Source: Microglena sp. YARC (Eukaryota; Chlorophyta; Chlorophyceae; Chlamydomonadales; Chlamydomonadaceae). From it: a stretch of 64,000 nucleotides of DNA. Below are positions 45,473 to 55,758 of the stretch, piece after piece. The position numbers and the translations under genes were made by a program. The stretch's first letter is position 1, and every line of letters starts with the position of its first letter. The notes beneath the pieces were generated by a model. The model searched no databases, was not told the origin of the DNA, and was given only the letters and a program-made list of their open reading frames with translations. The DNA lies in NCBI GenBank assembly GCA_022414725.1, contig CM039465.1:23645108-23709107 (forward strand), read 5' to 3'.

Positions 45473-45604
45473 ACGCCCTAATCAACACGTGTACAACGAC
45501 GTACAGAGCAAGACCTCTTGGTAGTTCACTGCTTCTTCTGTATCCCTTCCCATCACTGTGCGTCTGTTTTTGTTCTAGTGCCTAGTGCTATTTGATGTTA
45601 TTCG

Positions 45605-45760
45605 ATGGACCCACAATCAAAGGGCACTACCTGCGACAAGTGCGGTAAACAATTGCTTTGCGGCTACCACTTAGGGCGCCATCAGAATTCTCTTGTGTGC
45701 TCAGCTGCAGTCGAACAGAAGTCGAACAGAAGAGTATCACCAGCGCAACAAAGCATTTGA
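45605..45760 (+). CDS. Small ORF with a C2HC-type zinc-finger-like motif
   Basis: 51 codons starting MDPQSKG. The motif CDKCGKQLLCGYHLGRHQNS then LVC fits C-x2-C-x12-H-x5-C, and an alternative C2H2 reading is also possible. ATG and stop are clean and no intron is needed. It lies just downstream of Helitron copy B. Such short finger ORFs may be transposon remnants, a fragment of a larger gene, or chance. No expression signal can be shown. Confidence 0.4.
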   Translation: MDPQSKGTTCDKCGKQLLCGYHLGRHQNSLVCSAAVEQKSNRRVSPAQQSI

Positions 45761-46860
45761 TTACCGGTTTTCCAGCCTTTGAGCGCTACGGCAGCTGATG
45801 GGGCGGCGGCAACAGTGGATCATTGATGATAATAATTTTATATGCTCTAAACATTCCCAATGGACTGGAGACCAACCTCAATGAATAGGCCTTGAAAATC
45901 TCTGTAAAATTAGCATAATTAGACACAATAACACTGAGTGGTGGCTGAAATAGTGGCTGTACAGTGGGTTCCGGAGCCGGGGGAGGGGGGGGTCTGCAGA
46001 AGGGTCCCTTCACACTTTTGGGGGATGGTGTTTTTCCCTTTTTTTCCGCCCCCCCCCCCCCCTTGATATATATATAATATATATATATATATACTGGAGT
46101 TATATGAACATACTGGAGTTCTTTCGATGTGAAGGTCTCCGAAACCAATGGTGCCGTACAGTCGGCAGGTCAGAAAGTACAAATTACATGTTTTGCTTCT
46201 CCAACCTGCCCTACTGCAACAGCCCTTGCACAATCAGCAATCGATCAATCCGTTATCACCCTTTTCTCCAACGCCATGTGTGTAAGAACAAACCACTGAA
46301 ATCTCACAATATTTCCTCGACTTAGACACGGCGCTCTAGCTTATTGTCTACAACCTCTTGCTTTTTGTTGCCAAATTATTTGCACGCAATGTGTGTTGAT
46401 TATGATCCCCGGCGGTGCTAAAACCCAGGCTCGGCTATATGTCCAAGCTGCTAGAACAGCACAAACTCGCCAGACAAGGTTGGGGGTTGGGGGGAGGTGC
46501 AAGGGAGGGGCAAAGAAAGAGGGGGGAGGGGAGTAGGGACCGAGGGAGGAGTGTGTGTGTGTGTGCAAGGGGGCTTGGAGGTGTGACTTCAGGCGCGGGG
46601 AATTTTGCTATACATGCCTCGAGTTTTTTGTGAAAAATCCAAGAGAGGGTCATGCGCACAATGGAAAGACGTGTACATATAAGTGTTCATCAGTTTTATG
46701 TGACGAGTACGAGTCTAAATTTACCTTGAACAGGTTTTGTATGGGTGGGGGGTGGGGGGACTTCCTTACTGGTGTGTGTATATAATAGTAGTAAGGGTGC
46801 AGTATATACTAGTAAGGGTGCATGTGTAGCCTTTCGCCCTAACCCTAACCCTAAAGACTA

Positions 46861-46889
46861 CCCCCCCCCCCCCCCCCCCCCCCCCCCCC
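46861..46889 (+). repeat. 29-nt poly-C run
   Basis: Homopolymer just downstream of a short telomere-like motif; length may be assembly-limited. Confidence 0.9.
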
Positions 46890-47273
46890 ACACACACACC
46901 CCACTCCACACACACCACACCACATACACACACAGCCATCCCCACCAGGTTGGGTCACCCTTGACCCTCAACGCTCCCCGTCCCCCTCCCTTCACCAACC
47001 TACGACACGCACACACTGACCCCCTTCTCTCTACCTCATACCCTCCTCTCTAATTGTGGAATTTGATCTTGCAGAAATAGGGGATTAAGTGCAGACTGGG
47101 TGGAAGGTCTCTCCCTCTTCCAAGGCGGGAAGTCTGGATTTTGTGAACCTGGCCAGGACCCGAACAGCAGACCTGTCTGAGCTGGGTAATACTATACCAT
47201 ACAGCTAGAGCTCGATTGCAAAGCAACACCCCTAAAGCTTATTCTTCTCATGCAGTGGACCAGTTGGGACAAG

Positions 47274-47491
47274 TTCCAGGCAGTGTCGCGAGCGATGCAG
47301 AAAATTGGCAGAGAGTGTTGGCTATCGAAACGACAGGTGGCAACAGAATGGAGCGGGCCGAAGCCAGTTAGTTACGAGAGAGTTGGCGAACGTGTCGGGC
47401 TTCGTCTCGGCCGCACGTCGGTCGGTTGGTCGGTCGCACAAACGGACAATTGGGGCTCCCACCCCCTACAAGGGGGGGGATCCGCCAAAAA
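47274..47491 (+). repeat. Dispersed repeat family D copy
   Basis: TTCCAGGCAGTGTCGCGAGC at the start; GTTAGTTACGAGAG, GAACGTGTCGGGCTTCG and GGGGCTCCCACCCCC...GGGATCCGCCAAAAA at the end. Confidence 0.8.
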
Positions 47492-48084
47492 ACATCACCT
47501 TCTGTTTGGACAACACTAGTTATAGAAAAATGTGTAGCTACAAATTCCATGATTGTTGAAACAGTGTCCTGAGCTTGTATAGATGGTATGAGCGGTGCAA
47601 GCGCGAGAGCGGGGAGGAATGGCCATGATGATCTGAAGAAAGTCAAATAATTTGCAATGACTGGCTGTCAACCATGACTGATGTGATGCAATGGCAAGGC
47701 GAAAGTGTGCATGTGCATGAATTGTGGGGAAGCTTGCAAGGGGAGAGACGAAACTGGGAATATGAAATTTCCGTCCTGGTGGGCTGACGCCACGCACCTT
47801 CATGTAGGGTGACTCAAAACACTTGTAAAATGGTGACGAAAATCTACCGGTTGTGGTCGCTTTCAAAGGATTACCAGATTTGCGGATTCATTTTTTTCTT
47901 TTTCATTTATTTGTTTATTTATTTATTTGGATTCAGCTACACGCACAGCTATTTTATATACGCATGTGCGCCCGCCCCCACACTTAATCATTCATATTTA
48001 TTTCCATTTGCAAACATTTTGATGCATGAGCAGCATGAGTAACTTGATGCGTAATGTACTGATATGTACCCACACACCCCTCAG

Positions 48085-50447
48085 GTGATGCATGTACTAC
48101 AGAAGTGCCCCTGTCTTCTATTGATCGGCTCTACCAGTTTGGCGCAAAGGCTCGCCCGCCTGGCAAACATGGGTTTCCCCCCCGGGAGCGATGGGGGGCC
48201 TCTGTTGAAACAACCGATTATACTCACCGCCTCGCTTCAGGTATGCCCCACCCCGCCCCCCCACCCCCCACCCCCCCCCCCAACACACACTCCATACTCA
48301 CATACCACACACTTTACACTCTCCTTCCCGTCCCTTATCAAGCCCCCCGACCCCCACCCCACACCCCCACCCCACACACTATATTTTGGGGGACTCGATA
48401 GATTAAACTCGTCATAGTAGGTATCCACCAACGCACCCACCCCATCCCTCTCCCTTTTTTACTCACCCACCAGACACATACTCTCCCCTTATCTTATCCT
48501 AACATTATTCATTGTTTTATTCTCAAAAATGAGTTCATACAATTTTGTGTATTCTCTACCCTTTACTCACACACCACACACACTCCTTTCCTCCCTTATC
48601 AAGCTCATCTCTCCTCTCCTTGCAGTTCAAACTTGAACTTTGAAATGAGTAACATGGCTCCAGTCTGTAAGGCTGCCCACTGTCTTCGACAGTAAGGTAA
48701 CCAATTAAAATCAAAGCATTATTATCAAAATGTGCTTGGTCCAATATCTCCATGCGATCATGGGCACACAAAAGTAACTTCACATGACCGTCCACCTCTG
48801 TATTGTTCATAATATGGAATTTATGTATACTCCCCTCCTCACTTCAGTTCAACGTTGTGGAGTGGTTAACAGTCAAGGGCTTTCCTGAACCCCTGATCCG
48901 AAGGATGATCCTAAGCAGGCCAAATATGTTGGCGTTATCCCCCCGAGTCCTAGGTCCTATGCTGGAGTACGTGGCTTGGGTTTTGGGGTCCAAGGAGGCC
49001 GCTGTCAAACTGTTGACCAAGCAGTCAAAGATGTTTGGACTACAGCCTACCAGCGTCCATGCTAAGCTTTTGATGCTGAAGGAGTTGGTTGGCTGCAGCC
49101 CCTCATTGATGCTCACTAGGTGGGTTACCGCTTGACAGGCCCCTAATGTAAGATCCCAAATATACCCTACATAGACAGCTGTCAAACTGTTGATCAAGCA
49201 GCCATCCAGTTATATAAATGGCTGACCAGCATCCATGCTAAGGTGGTGATGCTGACGGAGTTGGTTTGCTGCAGCCAGTCCCTTGATGCTAACTATGTAG
49301 GTGGCAGGCCCCTTATGATCCTAAATAGGCCATCCTGGTTGGTCGTGTATGCTTGCTAAGCTGCGTATGCACGCTGACGGAGTTGGTTGGCTGCAGCCAG
49401 TGCTTGATGCTCACTAGGTCATTTTCACATGCCCCTATTTTATGGTCCTTAATAGGCTCTTCCGGTTGATCAAGTAGACATGCTAAGCTATTGATGCTGA
49501 CAGAGCTGGTTGGCTGCAGCCCGCACTTGACTCTCACTAGGTGAGTTACCCCTAATGCATGATCCTAAATAGGCCCTATATAGTCCTTGATGCTCACTAG
49601 GTGAGTTACCCCTAATGCATGATCCTAAATAGGCCCTATATAATCCTTGATGCTCACTAGGTGAGTTACCCCTAATGCATGATCCTAAATAGGCCCTATA
49701 TAGTCCTTGATGCTCACTAGGTGAGTTACCCCTAATGCATGATCCTAAATAGGCCCTATATAGTCCTTGATGCTCACTAGGTGAGATGCCCTTAATGCAT
49801 GTGTGTAGCTGTGTAGCATTGTTTTTATTTTGGGTTACACATAGCATCTACTAGGCAGCTCCTCTGGAAAAGTGGACTCAAGCTAGTGCACGTTGAAGTT
49901 GATGTCATGGCACTCGGGGACTGGCAAAATGTGAAATATATGTGAAACGCCCGATTCGATGCTATCCTAAACTGAACCATACCATGCTCAAATAAAGTAA
50001 GCTCTACCCTTGACTATTAACCATCAACCCTTAGCATTTCATCCCCACCGCTGTCCTCAGGAATTGCATCTTGTCCACCCTCGGCATGCACACACGCATT
50101 GGACCAAGGTGTATTATATTGAGGGAGTTGGGACTGACAGAGGATGTAGATCTCATGTACACGTCCACGTGGTTCAAAAAAAACCAACAGTGACTTTGCT
50201 ACATGGTAACGCTTGTAAGGTATGTCACTGGGGGGTATGGATGGGTGTGGGTGGTGGGTGGGGCGGGGGGGGGTATGGATGAAGGGCAGCAGCCACCAAG
50301 TTGAGGGAGTTGGGACTGGCGGAGGATGCAGACTCATGAACACCCGTTGATAGGCATCTAGCACTTTGCTACATGGCCACGCTTGTTAGGTATACTTTAT
50401 CGCGGGTGTGAAGGAGAGTTAGTTGTGGGAGGGGATGTGTAGGTGTG

Positions 50448-50502
<55 letters not shown>

Positions 50503-51258
50503 CAAAGATGTAGACCTTATAACTTGCGCAGGTACGCCTCACCTTGTTTGTGCATGTGGGTGTGTTGGAGTGTTTCTGTGGGGGAGTGAGGGAGAGGGTG
50601 AGTTGTGTGAGGGAATGTTTTCAAGCGTTTGTGTGGAAGAGGGATAGAGAGGGTGAGCTGTGGTGGGGGATGTGTATATGTTTGTGTGTAGGATTGAGGC
50701 AGAGGGTGATGTTTGGTGGGGGATGTGTAGGTGTTTGTGTGTAGGAGTGAGGGAGAGGGTGAATTGTGGTGGGGGATGTGTATTTGTTTGTGTGGAGGAG
50801 TGAGGCAGAGGGTGAGTTGTGGTGGGGGATGTGTATGTGTTTGTGTGGAGGAGTGAGGCTGAGGGTGAGGTGTGGTGGGGGATGTGTATGTGTTTGTGTG
50901 GAGGAGTGAGGCAGAGGGTGAGGTGTGGTGGGGGATGTGTATGTGTTTGTGAGGAGGGTTGAGGCAGAGGGTGAGGTGTGGTGGGGGATGTGTAGGTCTT
51001 TGTGTGGAGGGTTGAGGCAGAGGGTGAGGTGTGGTAGGGGATGTGAAGGTTTTTATGTATGTTGGGGGTGGGATAGGATGACTTGTGGCGGGGATGTGGA
51101 GTGTTTATATGTGTTGGGGGGTGGGGATGCGGGTGGGCTACATGGCACGCTTCTGCAGGTACGGGTTATGGATAAGAAAATGTGGGTGTGGTAGATAGAT
51201 ATCAAGGGGGTAGGGGTAGCAAGGATGAGGAGGGGGTGAGCGGGGATGAGGGGTGAAG

Positions 51259-51298
<40 letters not shown>

Positions 51299-51625
51299 GG
51301 GGGAGGGGGGGGTGCGCGGGGTGGAGGGTAGGGGGGGGGGGACAACAAGATGATGACACAAAAACACACACGCACATGTTTAACACACAACACCAATTTA
51401 ACATGTACTAGTTACAATTTTTGGCAGGCCTACGATGCCATGGGGCGCGAGCGCTTCCCCGCTACAAACAGTTTGGAGGAGGCTATTTTAGTGTGCCAAA
51501 AGAGGTGGGACTACGAGTGGAAAGCGAAGTTTGATGAGCGGTCATTGATGATGCAGGCGGAATGGAAGGTGACAGGCATTGCTGGACTGCCTACCATCGG
51601 AAATCTGATGTGCAAGGAGGAATAA
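48085..51625 (+). CDS. mTERF-domain protein, 3' part (4 exons), possible frameshift
   Basis: mTERF proteins are helical-repeat nucleic-acid binders that regulate transcription, splicing or translation in mitochondria and chloroplasts. Exons: 48085-48240 (VMHVLQKCPCLLLIGSTSLA...), 48848-49119 (VEWLTVKGFPEPLIRRMILS, RPNMLALSPRVLGPMLEYVA), 50061-50219 (NCILSTLGMHTRIGPRCIIL, RELGLTED), 51428-51625 (AYDAMGRERF...MCKEE, stop). The repeating P-x-L-L and L-G motifs of mTERF helices are visible. Phases join exactly for exons 1-3. In exon 3 an A8 run (50176-50183) leads to an in-frame TGA at 50191. One extra A would instead keep the frame open to the donor AAG|GTATGT and join exon 4 in phase. So either the protein ends at 50193 or the A8 is a sequencing error or recent mutation. 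The 5' end was not found. Confidence 0.75.
49120..49810 (+). repeat. Tandem echoes of the exon 2 end and 5' splice site in an mTERF intron
   Basis: From the true donor (CTCACTAG|GTGGGT at 49120) the intron contains diverged copies of the exon's last ~60 nt (GCTGACGGAGTTGG, GGCTGCAGCC, TTGATGCTCACTAGG). These pass into a near-perfect 60-bp tandem array at 49531-49800. Each unit repeats TGATGCTCACTAGGTGAG, so potential donors lie at 49541, 49601, 49661, 49721 and 49781. Confidence 0.9.
49826..49925. repeat. Partial MITE family C (left end)
   Basis: TTTTGGGTTACACATAGC then TACTAGGCAGCTCC match the family's left arm. Confidence 0.6.
50290..50400 (+). repeat. Echo of mTERF exon 3 in the following intron
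   Basis: TTGAGGGAGTTGGGACTGGC and CTTTGCTACATGGCCACGC then TTGTTAGGTATAC copy parts of 50111-50225 including the donor. Shorter echoes occur at 50505-50535 and 51140-51166. Confidence 0.75.
50450..50501 (+). repeat. 52-nt poly-G run
   Basis: Longest uninterrupted homopolymer in the window, in an mTERF intron. Confidence 0.9.
50510..51130 (+). repeat. Degenerate GTG-rich minisatellite, ~58-bp period
   Basis: Repeating GGGGGATGTGTATGTGTTTG, TGTGGAGGAGTGAGGCAGAG and GGTGAGGTGTGG units in the last mTERF intron. Confidence 0.85.
51262..51297 (+). repeat. 36-nt poly-G run
   Basis: Homopolymer about 130 nt upstream of the final mTERF exon. Confidence 0.9.
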
Positions 51626-51631
51626 TGATTA

Positions 51632-52070
51632 TTGCACCTCACTTCCGTGCAATGCGCAATGAATGGATTCAAGTGTTATTTGATTCGGACTTGCGACTGT
51701 TTGCAAGTTTTCTGTGACCATTGCTATAAGTACTGCATGTACTGCATGGTGAGTCTGAGAACATCTTTGGACCTTTGGCTTCTACAAAGCGAGCCTTTGG
51801 CAAACTGCCCTATAGCTCTTGTGCTTATACGCATTTGTTGGGAAGGCGTTTGGGGTTCCTGGATATGGATGAGGGTGAGGGTAGCCACAGTTTCCACTGT
51901 GGGTCAATGCATGAGGCGTACGCCAATCGTGGGCTAGATACTGCTTCTATGGCTGGGGACTTGACAAGAATTCTGATGTTGTGTGGTGGTATTTTGCCAC
52001 CCGTGTTAACGTCAAACGTTGGGAAGCATGTTAGGAATGTGAGGAAGAGAGTGCACATGTTGGAAAGGAG

Positions 52071-52071
<1 letters not shown>
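51632..52071 (+). other. Possible coding remnant, unrecognised
   Basis: Reads openly in segments: a Cys-rich stretch CDCLQVFCDHCYKYCMYCM ending at a GTGAGT donor-like site (51749), then ASTKRAFGKLPYSSCAYTHL...SHSFHCGSMHEAYANRG to 52070. Composition is gene-like, but no ATG, acceptor or family could be fixed. Confidence 0.25.
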
Positions 52072-52112
<41 letters not shown>

Positions 52113-52137
52113 ATATATATATAAATATATTAATATA
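52072..52137 (+). repeat. (TA)n microsatellite at the 3' edge of Helitron copy C
   Basis: TA repeats with a few TTA/AAA interruptions, running into the Helitron terminus at 52138. Confidence 0.95.
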
Positions 52138-53798
52138 TTAGTACGGCAGCCCGTGTGGCCGGTGGCCACACAGACACACATCACCCCCACCCCAATCATA
52201 ATAGGGTGCCCGGGGGGCTGGGCTACATAATGGGCTACACATGTCCTCACCTCCACCCCTCTCATAAACACAGTCATCATGTTTCCCCCACTTCAAATGC
52301 TGACGCATCTGCTCCCCCCCCCCACCCCCCCCCCCCCCCAGCACCAACAACTACCCACACACTAATCCCTCCCCATGCATCCCCACCCCACACACCCACA
52401 CACAGTCCCCACTCTGCCCAAACCTCGACCCAGGCACAATCTCAAATTTGCCTCACCCCTTTACCCGCCAAGACACACGCACTTCCCTGCTTCTTCGTTC
52501 CTATTAATCTGATCTTCTCTCGGCCACTTAAGCAGATGGGTCTAACAGACGCGATTATGATGTTTCCAGCTGAGTTCGAAATCGCGCAGACGTTTGGACG
52601 TTTCATCAGACGACGCGGAAATGCGAAGACTTTTGGAAATTGCAAACGAACGTCTGCCCAGTTTCAGACTCAGCTTGAAATATCGGAATTGCGCGAGAGC
52701 AAACCTGCTTACCTGTAGCTTCCTCTTCGCGCATAGATACCTGGTTGGGCGTGCAAGCTGTTTCCCGAAAGGGCCTTCGTTCGGTAAACTCTGTCACGCA
52801 CTCGCTACAGCTCAGCGCGAAAATAACCTTATCGTTGCAGGGTTGCAGGGAGAGTGTGGGGTGGGGGGGAAGATCTTGAAGAGGTATTGCACGCGGTGCA
52901 AGGATCACGCAGCAAGAAGGAAGTCGGGAGTCGGAAGAACGCCACAGGGTTGCAGGGACTTAGATCGTGCAGAGATACCATGAGCCGTGCGAGTGTCTTA
53001 GCTCGCAGCAAGATGAATGTATCAACAGAGCCTGCAGAAAGGCTGGAGAATGCTCAGGCATGGCAGCTCGTTCCCTTCTCCTTGCGAGATTATGAGCATG
53101 ACGTAGCTCCTCTGGCTGGGCAGCTCGTTCCCTACTCCTTGCGAGATTATGAGCATGGCGTAGGTCCTCTGGCTGGGCAGCATAGTCTTCACGCCTGGCT
53201 TGGTTAGTAGCTTCGCGTTCCTCCTCAGGCAAGGCAGCACGTTCCTGACGCCTTGCGAGATTATCAGTATGAAGTTGCTCCTCGGATCGGGCAGCGCAGG
53301 CATCACGTCGACGCTTGTTGGCTATGTCCCTGTCTTCCTTGCTCAGGCAAGCTCGCTTTGAGCGCTGGCTGGCGGTGTTGCGGGCCCTCCTGTCCATTAG
53401 GACCGTTGGCATGCATCATGGTCGCATGCTCCGTGAAGAAGAGTCAACGAAGAAGCAATGAAATGAAACGATTATTCTGAAAGAAGCAATGAAATGAAAC
53501 GATTATTCTGAGCGCCATACAAAGCGAGGGTCAGCAGATGACCTCCGAGGAGAGGATCATCTGGATCTAAATTGCTTGCAGTCGTAGTATGGGAGGCAAA
53601 TGTGGGGATGGAATGAGCGCGCGCGCTTAGCTTTGCGCATCTGCAGTTTCGGTATTTGAAAAATTCGCTGGGCGGGGTGTTGCGAGTTGGGTTTGACGGA
53701 AAGTCGGTTGCAAGTCGGTTACACTTCGCACGCCCATGGCACGTGGGTACGCGATGATGACACCACCACGACCACCACGACCACGACCATGATTTCTT

Positions 53799-53800
<2 letters not shown>
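52138..53800 (-). mobile_element. Helitron copy C, with Rep/Hel N-terminal-like ORF remnant
   Basis: On the minus strand the 3' terminus is a perfect hairpin GTGTGGCC ACC GGCCACAC (plus 52153-52171), 11 nt, then CTAA at 52138 followed by T. The 3' sequence (hairpin, CACGGGC, CTRR) is the same as in copies A and B. A block near 53505 (TCTGAGCGCCAT) also matches the bodies of A and B. The 5' end lies near 53800 at the edge of another TA microsatellite but cannot be placed exactly. Confidence 0.7.
52960..53412 (-). CDS. Arg-rich short-repeat ORF, possible Helitron Rep/Hel N-terminus fragment
   Basis: 150 codons from an ATG at 53412. It has about four tandem ~20-residue units such as LARSRERAAQPEELRHAHN, each with RR/RxRERAA, a Pro-Glu-Glu turn and an Asn-x-Ala end. 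This resembles the short-peptide-repeat (STPR-like) N-termini in some Helitron-encoded proteins and other algal/protist proteins. No Rep HUH motif or helicase follows; the frame drifts into unrelated residues after AAMPEHS. Its place inside an element with Helitron ends supports the assignment, which is still inference. Confidence 0.45.
   Translation of the reverse strand: MPTVLMDRRARNTASQRSKRACLSKEDRDIANKRRRDACAARSEEQLHTDNLARRQERAALPEEEREATNQARREDYAAQPEDLRHAHNLARSRERAAQPEELRHAHNLARRRERAAMPEHSPAFLQALLIHSSCCELRHSHGSWYLCTI

Positions 53801-53872
<72 letters not shown>
53799..53872 (+). repeat. (TA)n microsatellite at the 5' edge of Helitron copy C
   Basis: About 35 TA units with one TTA break. 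Confidence 0.95.
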
Positions 53873-53874
<2 letters not shown>

Positions 53875-54099
53875 ATTTTAAATCGGGAATTTGGAGATGT
53901 AGGCAAACAAGATTCGACCTTGTGACGCAGAAGAGGGGGGGGAAGTGTATTGGAGGATCTGCTGGGAGGATATATATTTTCTCCCGCCCCATCCCGCCTG
54001 CTTCATGTGGCCTTACTCAGTTTTTGCACACCCCTTGGCGCCCATCTAGGTGCATGCAAGTACACCATAGTTTGATTCGAAAATGGTAGCAGTCAGTCA

Positions 54100-54510
54100 G
54101 GTGGTGGCAGGGGGCAGCAGTTGCTGGGCAGGGTGCCAAGGGGTTGTGCCATTCGTGGGGGCAGCAGTTGCTGGGCAGGGTGCCAAGGGGTGTGCCAAGT
54201 GGTACCAGAGGGCATCAGTTTCTAGATCTGGCCATGGAGCCAAGGGGTATGCCTGGTGCTAGCAGGAGGCAGCAGGTGATGGTCAGGGTGCAAAGGGGTG
54301 TGCCATGTGTTACCAGGGGGCAGCAGTTGTTTGTTAGGGTGCCAAGGGGTGTTCCAGGTGGTACCAGGGGAAGCATTTGCTGGGCAGGGTGCCAAGGGGT
54401 GTGCCATGGGGGGCAGCAGTTGCTGGTCAGGGTGCCAAGGGGTTGCCAGGTGGTACCAGGGGGCAGCAATTGCTGGTCAGGCAGCTAGGGGGCAGCAGTT
54501 GCTGGTTGGT
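54100..54510 (+). repeat. Minisatellite, ~55-60-bp units
   Basis: Repeating GGGGGCAGCAGTTGCTGG, GCAGGGTGCCAAGGGGTG and TGCCATGTGGTACCAG, about seven units. Open frames across it (GQQLL...VPRGVPG) are repeat artefacts. Confidence 0.9.
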
Positions 54511-54967
54511 GGTGCATTTATTGGGCAGGGAGCACTTGCGGGTCCCTAGGAGGGAGAAGTTGCAGTCGTCGAGGTGCGAGGAGGTGCCAGGGGGGTAGCG
54601 ATGGATGGTGGGAGGGCAGTTTCTTTTGGTGAAGCCGATGTTGATGGTGGAGTTGTTATTTTTTGTTATGGCGGTGCTGTTGGTGGAGATGTTGCTTTTT
54701 AGTTGCAACAGGTGTGGTTGGTGTAGCTATTGCTGTTGTTTAAGTCGGTGTTGTTGGTGGAGCTGTTGATTTTCAACCTGATTCAGCCTGATCTTTCACG
54801 TACACAAACTTGAGCCAAACCCAAAGCAACTGTCCACAAGGTTGTGTGTGTGTGATCACGCACGGTGTAACTTGAATGTTTGCACGCACATCGTCCGTTT
54901 GTGTGTATTGGAACATTTTATTTTCTTACTTCCAGTTTCCACTCTTGTTTTTTGCCATGGCTGTTAT

Positions 54968-55001
<34 letters not shown>
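54968..55001 (+). repeat. 34-nt poly-G run
   Basis: Uninterrupted G homopolymer. Confidence 0.9.
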
Positions 55002-55753
55002 CTTTTTCGTCTTCTTCACAATTAGTGTGTCGTCAAACTTGATGGTGCACGCAAAAAAGCAAGAATTTGAACTTGGTTACATGCCTCCAGCCAGCAATAT
55101 GACTAATCAAAAGAACAAGGCTATCAGGGTAAGTAACATAATTCGAACTTGCAGAGGATGGGTTGTATAAACTCTAAGCTCCGGCCGGCTCGGTAATAAT
55201 TGTTGCAACATGGCCGGGTCCCACTTACTGGGCCCCAATAATGCCCAGGGCGGCCCAGGGTTGTAACGTGCGGACAATCGAACGACGGGGTAACTCTGGG
55301 GACTCCCGCCCCCCACAAGGACTTGGCTGGCCTTGCTCCGAAGTCTCAACTGACTCATCAGTTGCCAACTAATAACTCGTCGAACAAGATCTATGCAGCG
55401 TCGCATGCGACGCTACAATTTGGCGGAGAGTGATCGCGACTGGGCGACAGCGACAGGTGGCAACGGAAGCGAGTTAGTTGGTCGGCCCCCTATGGGAGAC
55501 AGAGCTATGCGATACTTCCGCCAAATCGTCACATCTTCAAATCTTCACAAATTCCCAAGAACGCCGGGCAAATTTGCCGGTTAATCTGACTGGCCTGAAA
55601 TCTAAGTGATTCGTGTTCGATTCCCGTCGGGGGCGGATGACCTAGGAGGGCACTTTTTCGCGTACGTATCTCAGGGTTGCGGACTGTGGACGCGGCGTTT
55701 TCATTAGTCGTTTCCCTACTGTCCTCAATGTTGGGACCTGGAGCATGTCAACG
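55002..55753. other. Left flank of the Ty3 element; family D fragment, no gene
   Basis: Family D 5' half at 55390-55485 (CTATGCAGCGTCGCATGCGA). At 55610-55630 there is a B-box-like GTGTTCGATTCCC. No coding region supported. Confidence 0.4.
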
Positions 55754-55758
55754 ATTTC

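Larger units (their letters stand above)
45767..48084. other. Upstream of the mTERF gene; 5' exons not found
   Basis: Contains a poly-C run (46051-46062), an AT run (46065-46092), a telomere-like CCCTAA stretch (46837-46855), a C29 run (46861-46889), family D (47274-47491) and a diverged fragment of the Helitron body (about 47590-47770). The mTERF gene should have exons here, but none joins in phase to 48085 convincingly. 46433-46478 (GYMSKLLEQHKLARQ) is exon-like but phase-incompatible. Confidence 0.4.

Noticed and set aside
46433..46478. Upstream mTERF exon (GYMSKLLEQHKLARQ)
   Set aside because: Reading frame and donor phase do not join exon 48085; left out of the model.
49488..49847. 119-codon minus-strand repeat ORF (PSEHQGLYRAYLG units)
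   Set aside because: Translation of the 60-bp intronic tandem array.
54144..54488. 114-codon ORF of VPRGVPG repeats
   Set aside because: Minisatellite translation with no other gene features.
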